A stretch of DNA of 64,000 nt from Erythrophleum ivorense (GCA_026724425.1 JAIUCV010000665.1:186001-250000); one strand, 5' to 3'; counted from the stretch's first letter, positions 8,027-19,971 are shown. Notes: generated by a model not told the origin, from the sequence alone. Translations and numbers: made by a program.

Positions 8027-9724
8027 TTACTCCCAGTGACTGCCAAAAGGTTTTTGTTTAAACCGTTTTTCTGGTAACTTAGCTCCAGTTTTAAAACCCA
8101 ATTTCTTGGCATCCTTAACCGGATCAGGCGGAGTCGGTTTTCCCAAGTTGTCCTGAAGTTGTTGCAAGGCACGGACCACTTGGTTCATGGTCGGACGCGA
8201 CTTAGGTTCGTACGAAAGACACTGCACCGCAATGCTAGCCAGTCTTATTGCCTCTTCGGGTAGGTACTGTGTGTCTAGCCGAGCGTCCACGATTAGGAGA
8301 ACCTTGCGCTTGCTTGTTAGGTACGGTCGAGCCCATTCCACTAGGTTCTCTTCTTTGGCCGGCCTGTTATGGTCCAAAGCTTGTTTACCCGTTAAAATCT
8401 CTAAGAGCACAACTCCGAAACTGTACACATCGCTTCTTGCATTTAAGTGACCTGAAAAGATACAATAATGAGCACATATGCCCTTAAAAAAAAATATTGA
8501 TCAACCAAATTATCATTTTATATTTCTACCTGATGACATGTACTCGGGTGCGGCGTAGCCATACGTACCCATGACCCTTGTACTAACGTAGCTTAGATCA
8601 CCCTCTGGACCGTCCCTAGCTAGACCAAAGTCGGAAAGTTTTCCGTTGTAGTCCTGTTAAAATAGAAACAGAGTCATTAGCAAGAAGTCATTAAAGACAA
8701 GTGAGACATGTAATTCTTTGTGTTTGTGTTATTTTGTTACCGCATCAATTAAAATGTTGGAGGCTTTAATGTCTCGGTATATCACTTTGACGGGGTCGCT
8801 GTGAAGAAAAGCAAGACCCTTAGCTGCATCAAGCGCGACTTTGATCCGTAGAAACCATGGGAGTGGCTTAAAATATGTACCTCCTGCTTCAGAAAACACT
8901 TCCATCAGCACAAGAAATTAAAACAAGAGAAGATGATTCAGGGGACTCACTTCTGAATAGATGATTCTCTAGACTTCCTTTTTGCATAAACTCGTAGACA
9001 AGGAGATGGTGCTCATCCTCCAAGCAGTACCCGACCAGTTTTACTAGATTCGGGTGACTCAATCGCCCCAAGTAATTAATCTCTGTCTGAATATTACAAC
9101 AGAACACGACCAAATCAGACACAAACACACACACACATACTGATATAGCTCAAGTTTGGGGGAAATGAAAACTGTACCAGCCATTCACGGTGACCTTGAA
9201 AACCTTCTTGGTTAAGCTTTTTAACAGCGATGACTAAACCGGTACCGGGTCTAGTCGGAGTGAGATTGGTTTCATCCAACCAGCCTTTAAAGACACAACC
9301 GAAGCCACCTTCGCCGATCACACTGTCCGGTCTGAAGTTTCGTGTTGCGAGTTTGAGCTCGTTGAAGCTGAAGCTCTTGACCGGCGTCGAATCAAGAATC
9401 TCCCCTTCCGTCTTTTGAGCCGCCGCTACAGTCGACGACGATTTCCGGCTCGACATACTTAGACCGTACAGATCGCTGCTCTTACCTGAACAAGAACACA
9501 TATGTTGACCAATTTCAAAATTGAGCAAAATCAAAATCGGAAATTCCATTTATTTTTATTTTGTCAAACACATGAATCATGGTTATAATTAAGTGATCCC
9601 CAGGAAATAAAATATGGATAACCCCCAGATTTTCCGGGAAGAAAAAAAAAAAAAGAATTCCGGGGAAATTAGTACCATTGTGGTAAAGGTCGGCTTTGAC
9701 TCTAGAACTGAAGCAAGAACCCAT
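8027..9724 (-). CDS. BIK1: BIK1 receptor-like cytoplasmic kinase
   Basis: Six exons: 9676-9724, 9178-9485, 8951-9086, 8741-8883, 8530-8653 and 8027-8451. They total 1185 nt (394 aa; A. thaliana BIK1 is 395 aa). The start MGSCFSSRVKA carries the Gly2 and Cys4 expected for N-myristoylation/palmitoylation at the plasma membrane. Kinase features in order are the glycine loop (IGEGGFGCVFKG), VAIK-type lysine (IAVKKLNQEG), catalytic loop (VIYRDIKASN), DFG, and an activation loop ending YVSTRVMGTYGY, whose Ser-Thr pair matches the Ser236/Thr237 phosphosites of A. thaliana. The family (RLCK VII) relays signals from FLS2, EFR and other pattern receptors with BAK1, and phosphorylates RBOHD among others. 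The protein is highly conserved, with small differences at the C-terminus (RFKQKPFGSHWE). All splice joins are in frame. Orthology to At2g39660 is supported by order and sequence. Confidence 0.95.
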
Positions 9725-10045
9725 CAGTCCAGAACAGAACAGGATTCGTTTTCTCGATTTTTGATTCTTGATCGTTCTTCTTCAGCTGCTTGAGCTGAGT
9801 ACGGTTTTGAAAGGAGAAGAAGAAGAAGAAAAATTATAGAGAATTTCGACCCACAAGGCCAAAAGGAAAAGAGAAACTCGATAAGAGAGAGAGAGAGGGA
9901 GAGAGATGTGAACAGAGATGGCAGAGGGAAGAAGGTGAAGAAATGAGAAAAGGATTGGTGTTTTAATGAGCTGCACGAGGGATGACCGAAGAAAGAATGG
10001 TCTCTTTGTCTTCTGTGTATGTGTGAAAGAAAGTCAAACAATTGG
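9725..10045 (-). promoter_or_regulatory. BIK1 5' leader region, CT-rich
   Basis: Sequence just upstream of the BIK1 ATG. On the minus strand it has a CT repeat (complement of 9886-9906) and CTT-rich tracts (complement of 9814-9832), typical of plant 5' UTRs and core promoters. The open frame over 9724-10041 starts with TTG, not ATG, so no real uORF is supported. Confidence 0.4.
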
Positions 10046-12720
10046 ACACAAAAAAAAAAAAAAAGATAGTTTGGCCAAAAGATTAAAAAGTCGTTGGATT
10101 CTATTTGATCGAAATGAGACTCATTTATAAAAGTCTTACGAAATCTTTTGGCACTATCCCTTTTAAGATTTTTTTTTTCAGGAAATTTAAGTCAGAATTG
10201 TACTTTGTTTTGGGTGCTGTTTTGTTACCGTCCGTGTCTGAAAGATTACCATTAACAGGACGACAAACAAACAGAGAACACACGGTGATTTATATGCTGT
10301 CGTAACAAAATATTTATTTGGTCTCTCGACTATCGTCGTGTGTACATGTAAACATAAATTTTTGTATATAACAAATAACAGCTAATTTTATTTGTTTCCT
10401 CGGTTAATGATACCTATTTGATCTGCTTTGCCTTTTGTCGCCATTTGACTAATTTCAAAAAATGTTTTTATTTTATTTTTTTCTGTTTTGCACCAGAAAA
10501 ATACAAATTCGGAATAGATAATATTGTCCTGGGCGTAGCAACCTGCCAAAAAAAAAAAAAATTACATCACTGGGGTACATAAGAACTTTGATGCAGGTTG
10601 GTCTACATTAATAATTGTACCATGACTTTTACTAATTACCATTAGAATAAAATTTGTGTTTGGTCTTGGAAAATCCAATTACCGGCCGGACATTATTGGA
10701 AATCGAGATGTCATGTATGGAATTCAGTTTGCTTCTTGTCGTAACTCGTTGTTCTAGATACAACAAAGTTTTACATACAAAATAATTGACCCAAGCTATC
10801 AATTTTCTTCCTTCTCTCTGTATATAACACAATAACACATGAATAGATAAGTGATATAAAAAAGGTCATAAACACGAATGTATTAAAGGAATAGGTTTGA
10901 CTTGGGTGGTAAGGTTAGTGATTTTGAGCCGCGTATTGTTTTGGAGGTCGTTGTCTTGTTTGGTAGTACTTGGACTTTTTGTAAATCGATCAACGAAATC
11001 CATATTTTTCTCAAGAATCATTTCCTCTAAATAATTTTTCTATACGGGTTGGACAATCTTGACGTACGGACTTGCCGTGTCTTCCACACATAATAGCTAC
11101 AAGTTTTGTGTTTTGGCCTAAAAGTTACCATTTGTTTATATTGGCTAAAAGTCTTTAACCCTCATCATCTACACTTCCGTTTTATAGTACTTGAGAAATT
11201 ATTCGTATTTCTGTCTCTTACATGAGATTTGTTTTCTATGGTTGAGATGTCATGTCAGATTAGAAAAATAAATCGTATTTGTTTAGCTGTTACAAAAGGA
11301 AAATTGACTTCTCAATTATTACGGCAGCTAACCCTTTTCTCAAAGAAAAAAATATTACGGCAGCTGAAACTGTTGAGTTCATATAATTTTGTTTTATATC
11401 CAGCCATTTTTGTATTTGTACCCGTGACCGTGAGTATGCGTCTTTATTCATATTCGATCTTCCAAATTTCCGAAAATTCAAAATATGTTAAAACTTATAT
11501 CTAGCTGAATCGGATATCAGAGATAAATTGCCCATCGTGTGGCCCAAGGTACTAGAGGTGATGAGAGTTTGTGATAGAAAGGATTTATTATTACTCTCAT
11601 GAAAATTAATATACAAAGTAGCAACATTTATATAGTGATAGAATTTACTAATTACTAATCTAATAGAATCATTTAACATAAAATACAAATCTCTATAATA
11701 ATATTTACAATATCCTCAATGATGTGATGGATCTCCTAGATCCTTCTATACAAGGTTGGGTTATGTAAACTGCCTTTGTGACTGTGAAACATGGAGATGA
11801 AGTTGGTTTGGATGGTGGCAATTACAATGGGCCTCAGGTCTGAAAACCCCATAATTAATGAAGTAAAGCCCAATAATTTGTTTTTTTTTTTCATATTCCT
11901 CTCTGTTTATACAAAAGGGAAACACACTAGAAAGTAGAAAGCAATACAAATTGTAAAGAACATTAAAGCAAGTGCAATTCTGATTTCTGACCACCAATTT
12001 TTCGACCTTCATATTCCTGCAAGGCTCCTGCAACCATTTTTTTTCGTAATAGGAAAAAAAACTATTAAATGTAAAAGGCAGTTGTTAATATATTCGTATT
12101 AATGGTTAAAAATTCGTTCGTGTAACTTTAAAACGTGAAAAGCAGGCTTAACTTCATCTCCAAGCCAAACCTTTAATTTTCTCTATTGTCCAATACGCTA
12201 CACCTCCTCTTTCAATTACCTGTTTACCCTTTTTACCATCTCTCTGTTAATTAAACAAGTTACGTAAATCTGTTACTGTTCTCGTTAAATCATTTTACCA
12301 AAAACGAATATTAGCCTAGACTCTGTCCTGGTTCATTTTTCGGTTTTAAGTTCGTTAACAACTTGAAAAAACGAGCGCAAATGGTAAATGTAAGGGTATT
12401 TTAGTCGTTACACATAAGTATTATATTTACCCACCTTCGCTTCATCTTCCTTTTCGGCTATCTTCCTGGATTTTTCTCTCCGATTGAACCTTCAAGCTCT
12501 CTCTCTCATCGGCGTATATAATCAATCAATCAAATCACACAAGACTCGTGAAGAGGACGAAACGCGTTTTTTTGAACGGAGTCATTTTCAATTCTTCAAT
12601 TTCATGATAACGAATCGTTCAGTGTGTTTAATCAATTTCGCCTAAGCTCTAAGGTCACGATTTCTGACGGTGGTGTAGAGATAAAAAATCATAAATCGAC
12701 CGAGAGGATTTTAGGTTTCG
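10046..12720. other. Intergenic region between BIK1 and the DUF506 gene
   Basis: Both neighbours point away from this stretch, so it holds two divergent promoters. No gene is supported. A short direct repeat ATTACGGCAGCT occurs near 11317 and 11353. A possible old LTR fragment lies at about 11520-11755 (listed separately). From about 12490 to 12720 the sequence becomes the CT-rich leader of the DUF506 gene. Confidence 0.55.
11520..11755 (-). mobile_element. Possible solo-LTR fragment (copia-like)
   Basis: Read on the minus strand, the order CTATATAAATG (TATA-like), TGAGAGTAATAATAAATC and TCTATCACAAACTCTCA resembles the promoter/R region of many plant copia LTRs. No clean TG...CA ends or target duplication could be fixed, so this is a weak call based on composition and motif order. 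Confidence 0.3.
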
Positions 12721-14162
12721 ATGGGGATGGACTTGAGGGTTGTTCCGGCGGAGGAATGGTGGAACCGAGGGAGAGATTCTAGCCACGACGGTGAACGTGA
12801 CCTAGGCCTTATGGTTACAGATTTTCTGGAGACGGGTGGTGGTGGAAGCGCTGGTGATTCCTATTGCAGCAGCGATAGCGATTCTGGATTCCCGGATCCT
12901 TCTTACCTTTCCGATAAGATTCAGGTACCAATACCATCGCACGATTTGATGATTATTATCACCTTGCTTGGAAATGTTACGGTGTCCCTCTACGAATTGG
13001 GATAATTGCTTGATGAGATTCTCTATGATGATCATTTCCTACCTTTTATGTTGATTTTTGTGTCTAGTAATTGGTTGGGAATCTTGATTAGCTATGGAAA
13101 TTGGATACTGGATATAGTTTTGTAGTGCTTGAACAAGGATTAGTATGGTTATGCCTTTAGTGGATTGTTCTTGGTTTTGGTTCTTGATCACTGAATGCAA
13201 AATCCAAAGCTTCTTCTGCTTATTATGTTCTTATATGCCATTTTGCGGATTTTGCATTTCAGAGATTATCCTGGATTCGTTAGAATGGAAGCTTTTCTGT
13301 ATAGAGTTTGCTATGTTCTCATGTAAATGGGAGCACTTTGTTGAATTAGATTATCTGTTTGTGCCTCCTGCAGTTTCTCAAGTACTCCATGCCTCAGCAC
13401 GAAACCGAGGTCCTCTCTGCGGTTCGTACACTGATGCTTACTATCAAGGAGAAAGATCTTCACTCTGTGAAATCCGGTACATGTAACGCCAGTTGCATCA
13501 GGTTCTACCTCGCAAAGCTCTTGAGACTCTCCGGATACAACGCTGCTGTTTGTTCTGCAAGATGGCAAGGCGGTGGCAAAGTTCCCGGTGGTAAGTTTTC
13601 CGTCTCTAAAACCCGGCCTCATACATGTATTTGCAGATAAAGATTGATTTTTTTTTATGAAATTGCAGGAGACAATGAATACATAGATATCATATTGAGT
13701 GACACTGATGTTGGCCAAGATGATCGTTTGATCGTCGACATTGATTTCAGAAGTCACTTTGAAATCGCGAGAGCTGTGGACTCTTACCAACGGATAATGG
13801 AATCACTCCCAGTGGTTTACGTAGGCACGGTGGCGAGGCTAAACCAGTTTCTCCAAGTAATGGTCGATGCAGCCAAATTCTCGTTAAAGCAGAATTCGAT
13901 GCCGTTGCCTCCGTGGAGATCGCTGAACTACCTGCAATCCAAATGGCTTTCGCCGCACAAGAGGCATCTCGGACCAATCAACCAAGAAGGTCCCGGAATG
14001 TTCTCGCCGGGATTGCACAGACAGTGTGGTGAGAATCTAAAGAGGCTTCAGATTGCTCTCCATGCCGAGCAAGAGTCCGAGAGATTTTTGAAGAAGAAGA
14101 AGAAGAGCAGTTTAAGCCGGATGATCAAACCGGAGAGGATGAGAATCAATGGTGCTCCTTAA
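12721..14162 (+). CDS. DUF506 (PDDEXK_6-like) protein
   Basis: Three exons: 12721-12924, 13374-13590 and 13669-14162, together 915 nt (304 aa), joins in frame with GT-AG introns. Plant DUF506 proteins have a conserved core distantly related to PD-(D/E)XK nucleases; some members act in root-hair and phosphate responses, but there is no settled biochemical role. Family landmarks seen are an acidic Ser-rich N-terminus, FLKYSMPQHETEVLSAVRTL, CNASCIRFYLAKLLRLSGYNAAVC, then YIDIILSD and RLIVDIDFRSHFEIARAV (nuclease-like core), and a basic C-terminus with a KKKKK run. Likely the At2g39650 orthologue. Its third exon was copied into the neighbouring array (21213-21706). Confidence 0.88.
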
Positions 14163-14560
14163 GAGTTTGTTGTACAGATGGGTTTTTGGGAGGCATCGAG
14201 AGGCCAAAGAATTTTGCTCTGTTGAGTCTTTTTGCTGAGTGTAATATTTTTGCGGCTGAGTCTTTTTATACGGATTCATCATATGAGGTTACATTACAAA
14301 ACTAGCCAAGGTTTGGCTTTTTACGAAGAAGATAATATACGAAGTAATACGTCAGGTCCCATAATATTTTTCTTTGTTAGTATTATGATTCGCCATTGGA
14401 TGAGTTTGAGTTTTTTTTTCAAATTGTTTCTTAGATTACCCACTGATATATTAACTTAAGTTATGTTCAAGGGAAAAATTTTCGTTGATATTTATTTTGT
14501 TTTGAAGCAAGTATTGAAATTGTTTATGTATAATCACCAAATTTTGTTTAAACAACTATA

Positions 14561-14783
14561 GCCACAAATATATAAAGACACATTTAGTAAAACATATCAA
14601 ATTATATTTTCTTTCTAAAACTCAATGAGCTAATGTATGTTATACATAAACTGCCTTATCCAAATGATAGCATTCCAATTAATTCACGAACTAATACTTA
14701 TATGTTTTTGAACGAACCACCTTTATTTTGTTTTTTCATGAAACCAATAATATATTCATATGTATTATGAACTACTAATATAC
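14561..14783 (+). repeat. Direct repeat also found downstream of GH17 copy A
   Basis: This block, beginning CCACAAATATATAAAGACAC, matches 16501-16722 with scattered substitutions and small indels. The two blocks flank GH17 copy A in direct orientation. The upstream block is therefore probably the leftover 3' flank of a lost glucanase copy, or the substrate of an unequal exchange. It recurs before copy B (about 22104-22326). Confidence 0.75.
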
Positions 14784-14889
14784 AATATGTATATATATAA
14801 TCTTCCTCTTATATAGAAACCAACTCTATTTTGTGTATATAATCTGTAATTCAATATTGCACGATTTCTTTTATATTACACACACTTAG

Positions 14890-14952
14890 GAATCTACTAT
14901 AGAATCTACTATCGAATCTACTATAGAATCTCCACGAATCTACTATAGAATC
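14890..14952 (+). repeat. Short tandem motif in the GH17 promoter
   Basis: GAATCTACTATA-type 12-mers are present four times, with a short GAATCTCCAC spacer, about 190-250 bp before the copy A ATG. The same cluster occurs before copies B (22434), C (28738) and D (35041). Complete copy F has one such unit (49861). The expansion is specific to the amplified copies. Confidence 0.7.
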
Positions 14953-15073
14953 ACATCATCTAACTTCTCTACTGCTAAGATAATATATCACAAGAGTTTT
15001 AATAACACCGAATCCTATAGTAAAATTGTTCAAAAGTCCAAAATTGTAGAGAAAATGGAGATTGAACTATTAG

Positions 15074-15080
15074 TATAAAT
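15074..15080 (+). promoter_or_regulatory. TATA box of GH17 copy A
   Basis: TATAAAT in the context TTAGTATAAATACACA, 56 bp before the ATG. Conserved before copies B, C, D and F (50015-50021), absent from copy E. Confidence 0.6.
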
Positions 15081-15135
15081 ACACATATTCTTAGCCTAAT
15101 GTTGTGTATCCAAACACGTTCTTACAAACAAAGCA

Positions 15136-16476
15136 ATGGCTAAGACGTCTCCGTTTATTACTCCTACTTTCCTCCTCCTAGTTTCGGTCGTGATCCTCCA
15201 ACTCTCAGCCGTTACTTCCGCTATCGGGATCAACTACGGAACAATAGGGAACCTTCCACCGCCGCAACAAGTGGTCAACTTCATCAAGACAAAAACCATT
15301 TTTGACAGTGTCAAGATTTTTGATGCGAATCCCGACATCCTCCGAGCCCTAGCTGGCACTGGGATCACTGTCACCATTATGGTCCCTAACGGTAACATTC
15401 CAGCGATGGTCAACGTTGTTAATGCTCGTCAATGGGTCGCTGCCAATGTCTTGCCGTTTCATCAGCAGATCAAGATCAAATACATTTGTGTTGGAAACGA
15501 GATTCTTCTCACTAAAGACAATAACTTGATCTCAAAACTTGTTCCGGCGATGCAAAGTCTTAACGAAGCTTTGAAATCTTTCGGTCTCACATATATGAAG
15601 GTCAGTTTCAGGTCATGATGATATGGACCATGTTTTTTTATTTTTATTTTATCATTTATACGCATTATGCGGATTTGAATTTGACAAACCACTATATACT
15701 ACATGTTAGATAATAATTAATATCTTACTAAAAATATACTTTGAAATAAATAAAAAGTGTGTTATGTTATTATTATACACAAGACGTACATGATTAATCT
15801 ATATATTATTGTAATTATTTTCTTGCTATAAATTATTATTGTAAGTTGATAATATGTACTAATGTAGAATTAACCATTACGTAATTTAATGAGCTAGGTG
15901 ACAACTCCACATGCGTATCCCGTAAGCTATAACCAAAATGCACCAAGCCAAAGCAGATTTCATGACGATCAAAAAGACTTTTTTACCAAGATCTTGATGT
16001 TTCATCATGACACCAAGTCCCCATTCATGTTCAACGTCTACACTTTTTTCATGATGGACCCGAACAATGTGAATTACGCAATATTTGGTCCTTCAAAAGC
16101 TATAACGGATCCTAACACACGCCTCACCTACACCAACATGTTCGACGCAGTGATGGATGCAACATACTCAGCTATAAATGCTCTTGGCTATGGCGACATA
16201 GATATAGTTGTAGGGGAAACCGGTTGGCCTAGCGCTTGTGATGCCGCATGGTGCACGCCTCAAAACGCTGCAAACTTCAACCGTAACATCATGAAGCGTC
16301 AAAATGCCATAGGGACACCTCTTATGCCCAACCGCCACATCGAAATCTTCATCTTCGCATTGTTCAATGAGGATGGGAAACCTGGAGGGACCCGTGAGAA
16401 AAATTGGGGGCTATTCAAACCGGATTTTTCTCCGGTTTATGACGTTGGAGTCGCACGAGGCGGTCCTCCAGTTTAA
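15136..16476 (+). CDS. GH17 beta-1,3-glucanase, copy A (lacks X8 domains)
   Basis: Exons 15136-15600 and 15898-16476; 347 aa. Hydrolyses beta-1,3-glucan (callose and similar) by family membership, and is secreted: residues 1-29 form a clear signal peptide (FLLLVSVVILQLSAVTSA). Catalytic glutamates sit in VCVGNE-like ICVGNEILL (acid/base) and VVGETGWPSA (nucleophile). Compared with copy F the protein stops at GVARGGPPV, so the Ser/Pro linker and both carbohydrate-binding X8 domains are missing; the stop comes from fusion to unrelated flank sequence. Promoter with TATA box and splice sites are intact, so expression is possible. It has Gln45 like copy F, while B-E have Lys45. First gene of the array and least like the other truncated copies. 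Confidence 0.85.
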
Positions 16477-16748
16477 AACTATTGAAGTTGTTTATATCTT
16501 TCCACAAATATATAAAGACACATTTAGTAAAACATATCAATTATATCTTGTTTCTAAAACTCAGTGAGCTAATATATGTTATACACAGACTGCCTTATCC
16601 AAATGATATTATTCCAATTAATTTATGAACTAATACTATATGTTTTTGTATGAACCACCTTTATTTTGTTTATTTATGAAACCAATAATATATTCATATG
16701 TATTATGAACTAACTAGGTGATTGGCCTGCACATTGTGAATGCATTTG

Positions 16749-16901
16749 TACAGTAGAAACTTTATAAATTAATAATATTGGGATAATGATATTTTATTAG
16801 TTTTGCAAATTATTAATTTACCGAGAGATTATTTGGATTAAAAACTTAGTTTGAGACTAGAAATTAATTTATCAAATAAAAATTTATAAAGTTCTACTGT
16901 A
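16749..16901. mobile_element. TA-flanked MITE (Stowaway-like), unit A
   Basis: Left end CAGTAGAAACTTTATAAATT, right end AATTTATAAAGTTCTACTG (one T lost here), flanked by TA on both sides. A 149-bp non-autonomous element with no coding capacity. Copies in the other units keep the full GTTTCTACTG end. Confidence 0.7.
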
Positions 16902-17136
16902 TATATTTAACATATTTTAATTAGAATAAAAAAAATTATATTCAAATTTCTATTGCGACTTCATATAAGCTTTAAGATCGAATGCACACAGAAAACATAG
17001 CAAGTCAAATAGAGCTTTCAATTATTGGCGCACAAAAAAAAAAGAGCTTGCGGAAGCATTAGAGTGAACAGTCATGATCTAATTAATACACGTTACGTCT
17101 TCTTATCTGTTGTATCAACAACAAAGTCTCAAGCTT

Positions 17137-17849
17137 TCATAGCCGCTCTGTTTGGGTCTTTTCACTTCTTCCTCTTTGCACACGTCTTATTTCGGTTTCA
17201 TCCTTCGCCACCACGTGAAACTCTGATGCAAGCATGTCGTGTAAGTCGATATCCTTCGAGTTGCCGATGTAAACAGTCTTCGTGATCAATTCTAGAGTCA
17301 CGGTGAAGCCTAGATTAGACAAGACACATATTGCATTCCCGATTTTGCATATGCTTTGTCGAGTCTAGAATGGAGTATAGCTTTGCTCTTTTCCTGTGTT
17401 CTTGGTGGAGGATGAGATCATCTCATCTTCCTTTCTTCTAATCATATAATTACAGGATCTCTATTTTCAAACGTATAACCCGTCCCATATGAAGCCATTG
17501 TAGCCAATAATAAATTCGATCTCAAAACTATCTATGTAATGAAAGTGATGCTTGCTTAACTTACACAAACAGCATCATCTTCAACAGAGATTTGTTCAAC
17601 CCTAATCTAGATCTTTGAGGATACAATTCAAACCAAAACTTCTCTCATATTTCCGAAAGCAAATCCACGAACTGAAAATTCCAGACCAAATAACTCGTGC
17701 ATAAAACTAATCCACGAAACGGGCGTAACCCTAATCGAAATAACATAATCCAGTGCAAATCGCTTTGTTGATAAGAGAACATGCCCCATTGAAACCAATA
17801 CCAGAAACTTCGCACCAAAACCATTATTTATAGGGTTGATCACATCCAA
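17137..17849 (-). other. Unrecognised gene-like fragment in the spacer
   Basis: This part of the spacer is less T-rich than the rest. On the minus strand it offers two short frames, 17849-17628 (starts MDVINPINNGFG) and 17322-17137 (TVTLELITKTVYIGNSKDID and onward). The first follows a CTATAAATAATT element. I do not recognise a family. The four copies (17137, 24681, 30984, 44974) are nearly identical, but that reflects recent duplication and is not evidence of selection. A captured gene fragment is possible. Confidence 0.25.
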
Positions 17850-19488
17850 TTATTTATAGCGTAAGTGATAAGGGTTTTTCACACCCGAAGCCGATTTCAA
17901 CGTGAGGACTATAACCTATGAAGAAGAAACAATATATTATTAGGGATTCATTAGGTTTAACTAGGTCTTTTACACGCGCTCTGTATTAATAATTTGATTT
18001 AATATCTTTTATTCATAAGTTTTTGTCGTCATTAGTATGGTCATGGTGATTGTAGTGAACCGATGTTCTTATTATTTTTCTTTTGTTACATTTTTATTTT
18101 ATTTTTCTTCGATCTATTCAGTTTTATTCGGTTTTTTTCCTCTTTGGTTTCTTCTTCATCTTTACTCCTCCTCATCTTCCTCTTCAGTTTTTTTGTCCTT
18201 GCGGTTTCTTATTCCGTTATTCGATATCCTCCTTCATCTTTATTCATCTTTGATTTATTTTTTGTCTTCGTTCTTTCATATCTTCGTCTTCAATTTTTTA
18301 TATTTATTTTTATTTTTTGTGCTCGTATTGGTTATTATTCTTCTGTTTCTTCAATGATTAATTATGGCGGTTGAAGTTGCTAAGGTTTTGCTATATTATT
18401 TTTTGTTTAGCTTATTTTATTCTTGATTATTCTCCGTTGGACATTTCCACGACTTTATCCCTTTTATAAATAATTATATTGTTATCCTCCTTAATTTAAT
18501 CTTATGTAGAATAAAATTTCACTATCTCATACACTTAACCAAGTTTAAAAAAAAAAAAATTAGAAACAAAATTAAACAACTACATATTCACACATTTAAT
18601 GAGCAATGTCTAACAATAATATAAATGATTCAATTTATGCGATTATAGTTAAGCATAGTTTTCAATTTCTTATTCTTTGGTTTATCTTTTTATTTGGTTT
18701 CCTTGTTTAGCCTTATTTTCCATGGTTTCTTTTATATATTCGTTTTTTTGCTATCTTTGTATGTCTCTTTTTCTCATGTATTCATTTTCGTTTTGCTCTT
18801 ATTTTTTCTTATTTTTCTATTTCTTCTATAATTAATTATTTCCGTCGAAAATATTAGGTTTCGCTAGAATTTGTTTTTTCCAGCTTTTCTTCTTTTATCT
18901 ATTGGTTATTCTCCCCTTTAAATTATCCATGACTACATCTTTTGTAAATATTTTTAGTATAAACCTCTTTAATCTTATGTAGAACAAATTTTCAATGTCT
19001 GATCACACCTAGCCAAACCTATAAAACTAAAATATACGTGTAAACAAATTTAAGCTAGAAAAGCTAATATTATTGTAGATAAGCTAATATATAGGTTAGA
19101 TTTCTAGGGGTGTAAAACTTATTTGAAGAGAAGCTAATCGACGCACATCATTGTTCTTCATTTTCTTCTTCATTCTTGTTTATATGTTTTAATTTTTTTT
19201 TTTGATTTATTCTTCTTCAATCTCTCCTGCATTGCTTTCTTCTTTGTTCTTATTTGGTTTTTTTATTCATTTTCACTCATCTTCGCATTTGCTCTTCTTC
19301 GTCTTCGCTCTTCTTTATTCTTCATTTTTGTTCTTGCTTGGTTTCATCTCTTTCGTTCGTATTTGATTTATTCTTCGGATTTGTCTTCACAAGTTTCTTA
19401 TCCATTTTTCTTTTTTCATCTTTGTCTTTTTTTTTTTTTTTTATATTACGTCTTCGCAGTTAAGTATTTTCGTTTTTACTCTTCTTCT

Positions 19489-19971
19489 GTTTCATCCAGT
19501 GTTTTTAAAACCGGACCGAACCGGTGGTCGGACCCAGGTCAACCATGAACCGGAAGCATCTCCGTGTTGGGTTAGTACTAAAACCTATAGATAGTTTGAC
19601 TGCTTACAAACCCGGGTTCGGCCAACAAAAAACCAAAAACGGTGACCCATTGAACCGTATTGAACCGGGTTTTTTAATTAAACAATGAATTTTTTTTTTT
19701 TTTCCAATAATTGTTACCTTTTCAGTTTTTCATTTTAATATTTTTCAAATATTATGATTTTGAAATAATTTATTTAATATTTAGAAGCTATTCTTATATA
19801 TTAATACAGTTCAAATATCATAAATATATTCATTGAAAAATATATAAACTTAAAATTATTATTTTTAAAATATCATTGACCCTAGCTAAACCCGGTCGAA
19901 CTATATTGACCCACGACCCAAAACATTTTCGGTTCAGTTACCGGTCCGGTTTTAAAAACATTGGTTTCATC
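19489..19971. mobile_element. hAT-type MITE, unit A
   Basis: 467-bp element at 19497-19963 with ends CAGTGTTTTTAAAACCGG and CCGGTTTTAAAAACATTG, inverted copies with one mismatch. The 8-bp flanks GTTTCATC at 19489-19496 and 19964-19971 are identical. Sub-terminal arms carry GAACCGG/CCGGTC motifs. Present at the same place in units B, C and E, so it inserted before amplification. Confidence 0.88.

Larger units (their letters stand above)
14163..15073. other. Spacer between DUF506 and GH17 copy A
   Basis: 3' flank of DUF506, followed at 14561-14783 by a block repeated downstream of every truncated glucanase copy (16501-16722 for copy A), then the copy A promoter. No gene. Confidence 0.6.

Noticed and set aside
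9724..10041. 105-codon open frame directly upstream of BIK1 whose stop overlaps the BIK1 ATG
   Set aside because: It begins with TTG, has no ATG in a useful position and is CT-repeat coding (SLSLSLSL). Treated as leader sequence, not a uORF.
18037..19548. Several F/S/L-rich plus-strand frames in the T/C-rich spacer, repeated in units B, C and E
   Set aside because: They overlap each other in different frames, lack any motif and shift frame between nearly identical copies because of homopolymer changes. They follow from pyrimidine-rich composition.
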